Positions 55,901 to 64,000 of a stretch of 64,000 bases of DNA are shown piece after piece. Within the stretch, counting starts at the first letter, position 1, and every line of letters begins with the position of its first letter. Location of the stretch: contig NC_087082.1 of NCBI RefSeq assembly GCF_026151205.1, positions 12,991,865 to 13,055,864 on the forward strand, read 5' to 3'. The position numbers and the translations under genes were made by a program. The stretch is from Bolinopsis microptera. Its lineage: Eukaryota > Ctenophora > Tentaculata > Lobata > Bolinopsidae. The notes beneath the pieces were generated by a model that made no database searches, had not been told where the DNA came from, and saw nothing but the letters and a program-made list of their open reading frames with translations.

Positions 55901-57553
55901 TCATAAATATTTAGGGCTATTTAGTGATTTACATAATTTACAATTTTATCGCCAAATCATTCAACTTGTCATTATCATGGGCAATACAATTTCGATTAAA
56001 CTCGGACTCCTTGGTTATATTTATAACATACCACGCGGCTTCTCCCTAATTTGGGATTTTATTAGATCTCGTGTGGACAGGGGTCGTTTAATTTATATTA
56101 CCTGAGCTGTGGCAGTTTTGGCAGGAGGTGGATTTAATAGAGGTGGATTTATTAGCTGAACTGGAACATTATATTTCAAAATTTCACAAAAAGTAACCCA
56201 ACTTTTGGCATTTTCAACATACTACGTGAAACGCTCAAGATAAATGTCAAAAAGTCCGAAAGTAAAGTGTCATAGAGAGGGAACTGTACGAGGTTTCTAA
56301 ATTGGTACGTGTGCAGCTGCATTATATAATGTCATGATAAGTCGAGAGTGAAACTTGTCAAAGTGTTAAGCAGTTAAATTTAAACGCCAATTTAAGTTAT
56401 TAATGGATTTAAAAATTGATCGAATACATTTAGTGTGGCCGGTGAGAGTGTTTCAGGTGAGAGTTGAAGCTTCAAAATTCGTTTGGCAGCTATTTGATCC
56501 TAGGAACAACAGATAAGCCAGAGATAGCAATAATTTGACAATATATTAAATTGCGGAGTGTTTGGACAGAGCGAGTTCATACTTTCGAACCGTTTTTACT
56601 ACGAAAATGTAATGTGTGTTTTCGAATATAAAAGGCGGGTTTATACTTTTGCATTTCAACTGCGATAGTGAAGTTCCGGCCGTAGGCACGGGTTACACTA
56701 GTATTATGATAATCAGAAAGGCCTTTGTCCCAAATATCCCAAAAATAATATTTAAAGTATTCCATGTATGCCCGCTCCAATGATTCACTATGTTGCTGTC
56801 ATGGAACTCGGCTCAAAGGAGCAATGTCATGTTACCAGATGACAAATGATGGTAACAGCTGTTCTATTTATGGCTATACTCTAAGTTTAATAGGCAATGA
56901 TTGTAGACAGTAAACTTTGGAGAGTACACCAACCTACGTGATATGCCATGTATAGACTATAGGATATGCATGCATGATGGTGAACAGGGAATTGCAATAT
57001 CTTGACTGTGAAATTGTACACTTGAGGTCTAAACCACGAGAAGAGGCCACATGTAAATCACAATTTCTGGTAAAATGTTGCTTGTTAAATTTGTTGTATG
57101 ATGATCTTTAAAGTCAGCAGAATTTAGATATTTTACAGTAATCCTAAACCTGTGCAAATTCCACTTATATGTAGATCCGTCAAGTTCATTTGTCATAGAG
57201 AATGAGTAAATAATATTACCTTGACAAGGAGGAATAGACGTGTAGACCTTTCTTTGTGTCATCCTCGTAGAATGTGGGGCTACTTGGTGATATTTTCACA
57301 TGCTTTTTCAGTGCCCTGAAAAATGTCCTCCAGGTAAAAATTCTGATTGTCGAATGGGAAAGTAAATTTGATAATATAGTAAATTCTTAGAATTCAGAAG
57401 TTTCATTAAGTTCCATCTATTACAAATGCGTTACTAGTCAAATTGAGTAAAAACTCTGTACCTTTCAGAAATAAAACCCTTTAGTGGGCTTCCACTACCA
57501 GAGGTGATAGATTTCTTTGAGTCATCTTTAGAAACTTTTGATTCTACAGACAT
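38045..57553 (-). CDS. CCDC142-like protein, 19 exons, about 841 aa
   Basis: Exons, in transcript order: 57462-57553, 57220-57315, 55678-55845, 55298-55442, 54883-55041, 54209-54405, 51898-52069, 48329-48565, 47899-48076, 47610-47684, 43852-43962, 42527-42614, 41959-42074, 41723-41805, 40385-40496, 40107-40278, 39717-39830, 38871-38962, 38045-38163. All are GT-AG, and phase holds at every one of the 18 junctions. The start is ATG at 57553 (MSVESKVSKDDSKK); the stop is TAA. The protein is largely helical, with no signal peptide or membrane segment. The order of conserved blocks matches my recollection of the CCDC142 family: an N-terminal helix with QQRAQL, a central 'HPVLVG...LLEEIV..N.EMAA' block, and a C-terminal YW...V.....F...GV..L..DV stretch. 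That family has no settled biochemical role. Introns host a LINE tail, MITEs and a 2-kb element. Confidence 0.7.
39950..40034. mobile_element. 85-bp MITE, same family as 29239-29401
   Basis: Ends TGGATCGGTTACATAATATT and, inward from the right, GGGGTCGATCAGATATTATT, with a single internal poly-C tract (ccccctccccc). Flanked by the direct repeat TAG. It sits in intron 16 of the CCDC142-like gene, between exons 17 and 16. Confidence 0.7.
40599..40948 (+). pseudogene. LINE reverse transcriptase C-terminal fragment
   Basis: One frame reads QEDLLSVVNWADANNMELNE, then EKFQLLQHGKHRTL, a typical end of a non-LTR reverse transcriptase palm/thumb. From 40742 a second frame reads LIWFNSFASRAFALYNVVPP and continues SIKSLLTLTTFKPALDAFL with NSMLEWA at the tail, typical of the ORF C-terminus of CR1/L2/Jockey-like LINEs. 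The frame change implies an internal deletion. The fragment lies in intron 14 of the opposite-strand CCDC142-like gene and is dead. Confidence 0.75.
41436..41455. repeat. 20-bp perfect GC palindrome
   Basis: Sequence cgcgcgctagctagcgcgcg, preceded by a second gctagc and followed by gcgccatat. It is a CpG-rich spot in otherwise AT-rich intron 14 of the CCDC142-like gene. It may be the terminus of an unrecognised element. Confidence 0.7.
43963..47609. other. Intron 10 of the CCDC142-like gene, nothing recognised
   Basis: AT-rich, 3.6 kb, no tandem array or recognisable element. Small ORFs (44418-44600, 44813-44998, 45509-45706) have no motifs. Confidence 0.4.
47610..52069 (-). CDS. Exons 7-10 of the CCDC142-like gene
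   Basis: Exon 7 has a Cys/His cluster (QKCQVCMKHGHFLHKYCTNK) spaced like a zinc-binding knuckle (C-x2-C-x6-H-x3-C-x3-C). This is not typical of the family as I know it and may be incidental. Exon 8 begins at 48565 after ctccccag; the alternative acceptor after ctctacag breaks phase. Exon 9 contains VHEQFCDQTRKKRRWEDNFT. Exon 10 is only 75 bp. Residues about 286-506. Confidence 0.65.
49876..49967. repeat. 15-bp tandem repeat (ataatctcacaagac), six copies
   Basis: Six perfect copies in intron 7 of the CCDC142-like gene. Since 15 is divisible by 3, the minus strand reads an MSCEI repeat, which is an artefact. Confidence 0.95.
50801..51217. mobile_element. 417-bp element with 32-bp inverted repeats
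   Basis: Inverted repeats at 50808-50839 and 51179-51210 (cgacatctgtccgacagcga...) differ at one base. Each is itself an imperfect duplicate of CGACATCTGTCCGACAG. Inside are two diverged direct copies of an approximately 120-bp module (caaatttggcacatagaaa ... gaaagtttcaagaaaatcgt) at about 50868-50962 and 51042-51133. A 9-bp direct repeat gtttatttg flanks the whole (50792-50800, 51218-51226). No ORF, so non-autonomous. Confidence 0.7.
52091..54058. mobile_element. 1968-bp element with GGTGGATA motif arrays
   Basis: The ends are inverted: gggcactttcaaaaac on the left, gtttttgaaagtgccc on the right. An inner block ctgtcacgg lies close to each end. Flanks fit a TTA (or TATT) target duplication. 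The interior has about sixteen copies of a GGTGGATA core, often within 'ggccNtttttggtggata': mostly plus-oriented in the left two-thirds (52159-53188) and minus-oriented in the right third (53417-53978). No transposase or long ORF. It fills intron 6 of the CCDC142-like gene. Confidence 0.75.
54209..57553 (-). CDS. Exons 1-6 of the CCDC142-like gene
   Basis: Exons 1-2 encode a Ser/Lys-rich leader, then KISPSSPTFYEDDTKKGLHV. Exon 3 contains WYDYVTNLIQQRAQLTLLRK, a coiled-coil-like helix; exon 4 QFLFKLQQFLNLQQEVYSDV; exon 5 SLLNDLDSCSVHNLLKSLDR. Exon 6 carries the block DIVYHPVLVGREDGLAILLE that I use to align it to the CCDC142 family. Residues about 1-285. Upstream of 57553 no TATA box was assigned. 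Confidence 0.7.
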
Positions 57554-58756
57554 CTGATTTTATGTGACCATGCATAGTCCTGTTATCATGATAAATTATC
57601 CCACTGTACAAGAAAGTAACATTAATTATATCAAAATATTATATTGAACAAGATTATACTATATAAGCATATTTTGGATGATGGATTGACTAAAAGATTG
57701 ACAAAGGAACTTTTAAATATGTAAGGTTTCACAAAAATGATAGAGTAATAGATTTCAAGAAGTTGTTAAGGTTGTAGTGTGTCTCAACCCAACTGAGAGA
57801 AAATATGTATTTAAATTCATTACATGGAAAAGTGGATTGAGCCAGGAGAGGGGGGAGCAAATCTATGTGGGACAGCAACAATTAAGTGGGCAGTACAAAG
57901 GTTAATAGCCACTCTGACGGTAGTTACGAGTTTTCAAGGGTGGTCCTTAAGTGCCTGGAGAAAATTTGCTCTAGCTTTTTTTCACATCAGATCCAGATTT
58001 AAAACTAGACTCTTTGGGGTGGTTCCTGAGGCTATGGACAACACATTCCTGTAGAAAACTGCTTAATTGTCAAATAGACAGTGAATAGCCGGCCAATATC
58101 CAGAAACTGTTGGCTGTTAGAAGGCTGTTATCTAACAATTTTTGCTATTTGCTGTGTTACTTTGCAATACGGTTCCCGAGTTATCTAGTTTTAATAGCGA
58201 TTGTCATTTACTCGTATTATCAACTAATGTCAATGTGTCCTAATTCTATCAAAGTGAAAGAAACACTTGAAACAAAACTGACTGATGGTTCCATAATTTG
58301 CAAAGCTCTTGTAATGTAATTGGTCTGTTTGGTCACCTCGACAGTAATTGGTCAACAAGAGTATTATACCCAACATTGACCGGCGAACTGATAGCTACTT
58401 CAGAAGCAATGAAACTACAATCTTCTAGATAAAATGAGTCTTAGTACTTTCAGCCGGAGCCATCATAAGTGACATAAATCTAAAAGATAGTATGGTTAGT
58501 TTCTAAATATAAACTCAAACTCTGAAAAGGAAACTGCCGTGAAATATGAAACATCAACAAAAGGACCAATTATTTAAAAAAATAATTTATGGAAAGCCCC
58601 TCAGACAAAATAAAAATCAATTATGCAATAAAGGAATCTTAAAAGGGTAATTGGTCAACACTCAACTATTGCCTTGCCAGCTCAGTAGTGATTAGCTTGC
58701 AGGCTGTGTACTCAAACTGGCATTCTTCGTGGGGTTTACCAATTTAAGGCTCTGTT
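57554..58756. other. Upstream of the CCDC142-like gene, no gene seen
   Basis: Should contain its promoter and 5' UTR. ORFs at 57824-58054 and 58110-58319 (the latter with a hydrophobic stretch) have no recognisable family and no splice support. No TATA box assigned. Confidence 0.4.
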
Positions 58757-58850
58757 CAGTAGCGTAACGTAGGGCCCTGCTGACCCCGCTGTGGGGGGGG
58801 GGGGCGCAATCTTAGGGGGCGCCAAATCGTCGTTTGAATGAGGGACAATT
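58757..58850. mobile_element. Truncated hAT MITE end (cagtagcgtaacg)
   Basis: Reads cagtagcgtaacgtagggcc and cctgctgaccccgctgtggg followed by a G run and a ggggggcgcc tract. It matches the inward-read right end of the complete element at 60637-60964. Only one terminus is present. Confidence 0.6.
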
Positions 58851-59813
58851 TTGGAAAACTTAACTGAGGTACTAGCGAAACTGTGCGTTCAGTTTCTACT
58901 TTTTGTTATCCTCTGGTCCCTAGGGGTCAGCTGACTCTGGACCAGAGGAAAATTACCAACAGCCAAAGTTTGATGCCTAAAAGCAGTCGAAAACCTTGCT
59001 CTAATAAGGTGAACAGCACGCACACTCCTTTGCCCCGTCAACATATATCTAATCTATTCAAAGAGTGACAACCATACTACAGATTGAATAAGGATTCCTT
59101 TAAATATAAAATAGATTTATTGTAATTTGTAATTTATTCTGTAATAAATGGCATATAATTGAAATTTTTGTTTAACTGACATTTTTGTTTAACTGACATG
59201 AAAGTAGAGACCTCTAATGGAGACCCATGTTATAATTCTATACAGATTATGTAACTGAACCATTTACGGCCCGTGCACCGTTATTGTGGGCAAAACATCA
59301 AACATGAGTTCTGTAACTGAAGAATGGCGATACTCCTTGTTGGCTGATGATGATGAAAATCTTAAAATAACTGGCTACAATGAGCATTTTATTAAAAATA
59401 AATAGTAAAGATCAAAAACTTCAATTTCCAAAAGACTAATAATTTTTAAATACCTACCTAACAAAATTACACCCGCTAAAACATTATAAAACATCAGTAA
59501 TTAAGTACAAAATTAAAGATCTTAACAATTTCTACACTTCAAAATACTAGAATAAATGTTCATAGAACGATATTTGACTTTACCAGTCACTTGACGTTTC
59601 AAAATGAAACTGAGGTTGAAGATGCAGTTACAACTTGATAGTAGGTGCAGTGCTGTTTGCTCATCCGAGCCACAGATGCCAGGCGTGCCTATTTAACTAT
59701 GCGCGGCGCTCTTTTCGAGGTTTTTACATATAAGGAAGTGATAACAAAATTGGTAAGTTAAAAATTTAATATAAAATAAATGTGAATATTTTCAATTTTT
59801 ATTATTTGATGAA
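58851..59813. other. Non-coding, nothing recognised
   Basis: AT-rich. A CpG-rich spot (tatgcgcggcgctc) occurs at 59699. Short ORFs without motifs. Confidence 0.35.
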
Positions 59814-60083
59814 ATGAACAAAGTACAAACTGAGCTGTACAATAAGTGCTACCCGGAGCAGCCCCACCTGACGGCCCCAGTTATTAACTCATGTCTCATC
59901 AACAGATATGATGGCCCTGATAGTCACCTGCCTAATCATTCAGACCGTGAAGTGACCATCCATCTGGAATCACGAACTACTTTCTATAGAGAACCTATAC
60001 AGATACCGTTGTTTAATGGAATTGTTTACCAATTTCGTTATACTACCTATTCGGCTTATCAAATAGAAAAGATGATTTGTTAA
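59814..60083 (+). pseudogene. AlkB-like (2OG-Fe(II) oxygenase) fragment
   Basis: The frame reads NSCLINRYDGPDSHLPNHSD followed by REVTIHLES. It has the N.Y.....HSD(x)E pattern around the metal-binding HxD of AlkB-family dioxygenases. About 50 residues are present; the second His and the Arg motifs are missing because the sequence shifts into unrelated frame after about 59990. Directly followed by a LINE tail in another frame, so it is probably a domain of a retroelement ORF, broken by deletion. Family assignment from the motif only. Confidence 0.4.
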
Positions 60084-60271
60084 TCACGCCCTCTCCAACT
60101 AATCAATTTATGTACAAATCTGCATGGCTGTGGAACGAATTTCGTAAAGTTGGGCCGATGAATTTCACCTCCCCTTGCAGCTCTGTCAAGAATTTGCTTA
60201 AACAGTCACTTCTAAGAGCTCAAAACAGGTATGGAACTGATTGGTGTGACAAAAATTTCACTGAATTCTGA
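60017..60271 (+). pseudogene. LINE ORF C-terminal tail
   Basis: The frame after a stop at 60014 reads LLITPSPTNQFMYKSAWLWN, EFRKVG and later SSVKNLLKQSLLRAQ, ending in a TGA after KNFTEF. The 'T.F...SA..WN......SS...FK..L' pattern is the usual C-terminus of non-LTR reverse transcriptase ORFs. No upstream RT core is present, so this is a 5'-truncated copy. Confidence 0.55.
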
Positions 60272-60636
60272 GTGAGAAGTGATACTTGCCTGTTATTCCC
60301 ACTCACTGACTGATAATCTTATCTATGGATACCATGCTTGAATTTAGGTAAACAACATAGCACTTCCTCACCAGTCACGTTGGACGCGATCGCCGAATGA
60401 TAAAACAATATGGGAACGCGCACAGCATTGCGCGCTGATACTCTAAATACTGTGCGCGTTTCGTCCGGAACCTGGGGAAGTTCCCGCTCTAATATTTCTG
60501 ACGACAGTGATCACTCATTATGAGAACTAATCCCGACCACTTTCCCGGTCGAACCGTACCCAAATCAAACTAATTTATGAACCACGCGTATAGCCAACGT
60601 CCTTGCGGTGCTGAGCCGATGTAAAACTCTTCTGTC

Positions 60637-60892
60637 CAGTGGCGTAACTTTGCTTGTTGGCGCCCCCCCCCCCCCCCCCCGCTCAGTGACGAAAAGCGCC
60701 CCCCTAAAATTTTTTGTGTCCCTAAAAAAAAAAAAAAGGTTGGGTACTTTTTTTCTCGCCCCCCTACAGCTTTTTGCGCCCCCTTAAGCAAAAAAGGTAC
60801 CCCAAATATTTTTTTCGCGTCGACCGAACGCTAAATTGGACAGGGAAATACACAAACAAGGCGTTTTTCAGTGAAAGGGCTTATACGGCGCC

Positions 60893-60927
<35 letters not shown>

Positions 60928-60964
60928 CACAGCGGGGTCTGCGGGGCCCTAAGTTACGCCACTG
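60637..60964. mobile_element. Complete non-autonomous hAT MITE, 328 bp
   Basis: Perfect 14-bp inverted ends CAGTGGCGTAACTT. Flanked by an exact 8-bp duplication CTTCTGTC (60629-60636, 60965-60972), the hAT signature. The interior is G/C homopolymer-rich: C runs at 60661-60680 and 60895-60926 and an A run at 60725. No ORF of meaning; the poly-Pro ORF through it is an artefact. Confidence 0.92.
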
Positions 60965-60972
60965 CTTCTGTC

Positions 60973-62875
60973 TCTTGTTAATATTTTAGTTGTACTGTGC
61001 ATAAAAGTGTGTAGTGACAAGTGTGTAGTGGTAATGTATATTATTTATTATGATGACGCGATATTTATAATGCAGAATTAAAAGCTGCTTTCGATATGAC
61101 TGGTGGTGGGCTCTCTCCGGCGGGACATAGATCTATATAGGGGGTACCCGGGGTACGAGTTAACGAACAGTGTTCGTGTCCTTCCACAACCCCCTATTAC
61201 CTGTGTTTCTGTCGGAAGAGCCTAATTCATCCGTTAGAATCGCAGAGTTAGCGGAGCTCATGATATCTCGCGACGTATACTGCATGAACGGTGCAAGACT
61301 TGCGCCGTTTGTTTCAGCATCCAGTTGCGAGTGCTTGCCCATCGAAAACATGATTAGTGATCGTGGATTTTATTGATATTACTGATTATCCATCATATTC
61401 AGTATTAATATTATCCATTATTTATTTATTGACATCCTTCAATCTCCAAAACGAGGTGTGAAGGTAAATTAACTTTGAGCCTTGTTTTGGCGACTGCTTA
61501 ATCGATGGGCAAGTATGTATTTGTTTTTTAGCAGTGTTGAACATTGAAACAATTATAAAATGTTCATGTTTATTTTTATCTTATATAACGTACAATATGA
61601 ATGACATATGCTATAGTGACGTAACATATATAGTGCAAAGAATTAGTAATTTGCTAGATGTGATTTAAGTGCAATTGTAAATTGCAAAATGTTAACGTCG
61701 ATTATTACTAACATTTATCTGAATTTAATACAAGTACATGTCACATATAAATTGGGTAGCTGAATGAAACTCGTGCCTCAGAATTTTCCGTTCTTAGCAC
61801 TGCAGTGTTCTCACCCTGTACTGCGTTAACGACCGAAATTTTCCCAATATGCAATAATTATTTTGCTTCTAAAATCCGTTGATAATTAATAATATATCGT
61901 GACATGTAATTGTAAGATAACAAACCTCGCGCGCGCGGCGCTAACATCTGCACCTGAGAATATCTCAGCAATGTGTGGCTGTCTGAGCTGCGCGGCGGGC
62001 TGTGTATTGTGTATATAGCTGAATTTAAATTTAGATTTATTTGTAAATGTATAATAATATTAAATATGTATTGATTGTTTTGTGGTAAATACAAATTTTG
62101 TTTCACTAAATTTTGTTTTACTTTTAGATAATTTTATAATTAAGCATTTTTAAAACTATTTTTTTAATGCGCTACAAGAAAACAGTTTTTACATAATTGA
62201 TATTGTTTACAAATTCACAATTTTGTTGTATCACCTGGTGACTCCCACTGTTTCTTCACTATAGTAGAGTTTCTACGATACAGGGGAGCCGCGCACTCGT
62301 GCGCGGCGGGTCATACAACGTATGACAACAATTTTGGTAATCAATTTATTATTTCATTTGATTTTAAATTATATTATAACGTTAACCATTTCGTATTTAT
62401 ATCACTACATTATCATCATATTTTATTACCATTGTTAAAATTAACATATTCATTTTTAATTTTTCCCAAAGTGAAAATGTTTGAAATAACTCTCGTGCTA
62501 ATTCGAAAAAGTTTAGAACAGTAACGATACAGCCCAGCTGTCGAAATGGAAACTCTTTACTGCAACTGGACTGGAGTGGAATAAAGGCAGCAATCTCGCT
62601 GTCCGGGTGGTCAGCAACTCTGATGACCCGATAGAGGATTCCATGACATATGTTGATTGACAATGTCAATCCGTCGAGATCGTTGCTCTGCGAAGCAACG
62701 ATCGTCGACGATGCGAAGCAAGAATGCTAGTTCGCGCGGCGCGTCGAAGCGGCGAAGTCCTCCAATGACATATGAAGCACACCAAAGTAACCAAAGTAAC
62801 ATCCGTCAAATTAAAATCCAAAAATTCCAAATTTTGGAAAATTCAGTTTCCATGACAGTGAATTGGTTTTAAAAG
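60973..62875. other. Non-coding with recurrent GCGCGGCG spots
   Basis: AT-rich DNA interrupted by short CpG-rich islands at 61927, 61990, 62288-62310 and 62730-62755, sharing gcgcggcg. At 62668-62706 a hairpin is formed by 'cgttgctctgcgaagcaacg'. No gene supported. Confidence 0.4.
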
Positions 62876-63442
62876 GTGTTCGTGAAATGCAAGGATGTGC
62901 AGACTGAGCTATTTCTTCTTCCAGTTGATGGTCTAGAGTTGCCAAGGGGAACAGTCCTAGGAGACCAAGCTAGGCTGGACATTTCTGCAAGATCGATATG
63001 GAATGCTTCAGAGAGGGCATATTTTGATGTAAGGTGTAAGGGTATTCCATGCCCCAGCCCCCTCCAACGCAATTCAAGCAAATCGATCCCTGCAATGTAC
63101 CAGTTTCATGAAAATGAGAAAAAACGATGTTACAACGCAAGGGTTCTTGAAGTGGAGAAAGGAAGCTCCACACCGTTAGTTTTCTCGACGTCTGGTGGAA
63201 TGGGTGGTGAAGCTGAAAGACTAGTGAAGAAGCTGGCTAGTAAGATGGAGTACCACACAGGTCAAAGGTATGCTGATGCTGTGGGATATATTAGGAAGCG
63301 CCTTTGGTTTGAAATCTTAAGAACAACGATGATTTCTCTCCGGGGAGAGAGGGGCGAGAAAGAACTTAGCCAATATAGACAGTTTAGATTTGAACTTGGA
63401 GCCGCAAGGCCAAGGGTGATTTTCAAAACTTTGAGTTGTTGA
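62876..63442 (+). CDS. Retroelement ORF C-terminal domain, 188 aa
   Basis: Reads LGDQARLDISARSIWNASER then AYFDVRCKG, NEKKRCYNARVLEVEKGSST with PLVFSTSGGMGGEAERLVKK, and a C-terminal WFEILRTTMISLRGER. I recognise this as the domain that ends a widespread class of animal reverse-transcriptase ORFs, with an 'ARxDIRARGFW...FFDVRV' core that looks like a PD-(D/E)XK nuclease fold. The frame is open to the stop, but the RT part upstream is absent, so it is 5'-truncated or spliced from further left. It probably has no cellular role. The class name is uncertain. Confidence 0.65.
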   Translation: MFVKCKDVQTELFLLPVDGLELPRGTVLGDQARLDISARSIWNASERAYFDVRCKGIPCPSPLQRNSSKSIPAMYQFHENEKKRCYNARVLEVEKGSSTPLVFSTSGGMGGEAERLVKKLASKMEYHTGQRYADAVGYIRKRLWFEILRTTMISLRGERGEKELSQYRQFRFELGAARPRVIFKTLSC

Positions 63443-63797
63443 AAGGTTTAGTTTTTTCTTTTTATATAGGGTCATTGTGACATTATGTGTATACTGTTTA
63501 AAAGGTGTTCTAAGGGGAATGGACTAAATAATCAGTGCATATTTAAACAAACGAAAAAAAATGAAATAGGGAGGTAAATACACAAAACTGTAGGAGGTTT
63601 TTTTTATGACAAAGATCTGAACAGTACACCTTCACACACAAAGGAAATTTTTAATAAACTATAAGTATTAGCTTTACCAAACGTGATAGCTAAATGTATA
63701 TTATGCTTAATGCACAAAGTTTATTCTAACACTGCTCCACCAAATATTATAAGAATGTTCACTGTTTCAAACTTAAACGCACCTAGAAGAGAACCTG

Positions 63798-63851
<54 letters not shown>

Positions 63852-64000
63852 CTTTCCAAAAAATTTTTTCTTTCCTGCAGTACCATTTAACCGTTTATGT
63901 AATTCAGATAAGAGCATTTCTTACATTGGGCCTAAGTTATACAACAAAACAGTCAACATTATTAACAAAGACATAAAATACGTTACGACTTGCCTACAAG
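63443..64000. other. Non-coding right edge with 49-nt poly-T
   Basis: A T run occupies 63803-63851. On the minus strand this is a poly-A tail-like tract, which would mark the 3' end of a minus-strand retroposon whose body extends rightward out of the window. The plus-strand ORF across it is an artefact. Confidence 0.5.

Noticed and set aside
60774-60989. ORF with a poly-proline run
   Set aside because: Produced by C homopolymers inside the hAT MITE.
63683-63976. ORF with a poly-phenylalanine run
   Set aside because: Produced by the 49-nt T tract.

Overview
This is a piece of an animal nuclear genome, AT-rich and gene-poor. The coding signal is in short exons (35 to 405 bp) with GT-AG introns. 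It holds many tandem arrays, MITE-like DNA transposons and 3' fragments of retroelements. The two large genes encode metazoan proteins, and the retroelement debris (a retroelement C-terminal ORF of a type I associate with cnidarian and lophotrochozoan genomes, plus LINE tails) suggests an aquatic invertebrate. I cannot name the species or decide the phylum.

Layout. A small three-exon hypothetical gene lies on the minus strand at 895-1658. Next comes a diverged tandem duplication (3088-4010), a 1.4 kb hAT-type non-autonomous element with an 8-bp target duplication (4061-5443), and a possible terminal exon of an unrecognised minus-strand gene (6157-6270). The stretch 6.6-9.2 kb is repeat-rich and contains a 797-bp element inserted at TA. 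Gene A (minus strand, 10039-22452, 17 coding exons, about 874 aa) is a Rab effector with an N-terminal Rab-binding/FYVE-like zinc finger and two C2 domains (synaptotagmin-like/rabphilin type). Its introns hold an 8-bp satellite, duplicated F5/8C (fucolectin-like) lectin fragments on the opposite strand, and a perfect 388-bp palindrome.

The interval 22.5-38.0 kb has no convincing gene. It is dominated by tandem arrays, above all a 4574-bp array of about 104 copies of a 44-bp unit that keeps exact register. Gene B (minus strand, 38045-57553, 19 coding exons, about 841 aa) looks like a CCDC142 family member. Its introns carry a LINE fragment, a small MITE of a three-copy family, a 417-bp inverted-repeat element, and a 1968-bp element packed with a GGTGGATA motif. 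That last element ends 21 bp upstream of a splice acceptor.

The right end (57.6-64 kb) is repeat territory: a truncated AlkB-like/LINE tail, a 328-bp hAT MITE with a clean 8-bp target duplication, and a 188-aa retroelement C-terminal ORF.

Genes A and B were assembled by hand. Every splice site is GT-AG and every exon junction keeps reading phase, which is the strongest evidence for them. No RNA genes or CRISPR arrays were found. Family names come from recognition, not from a search.
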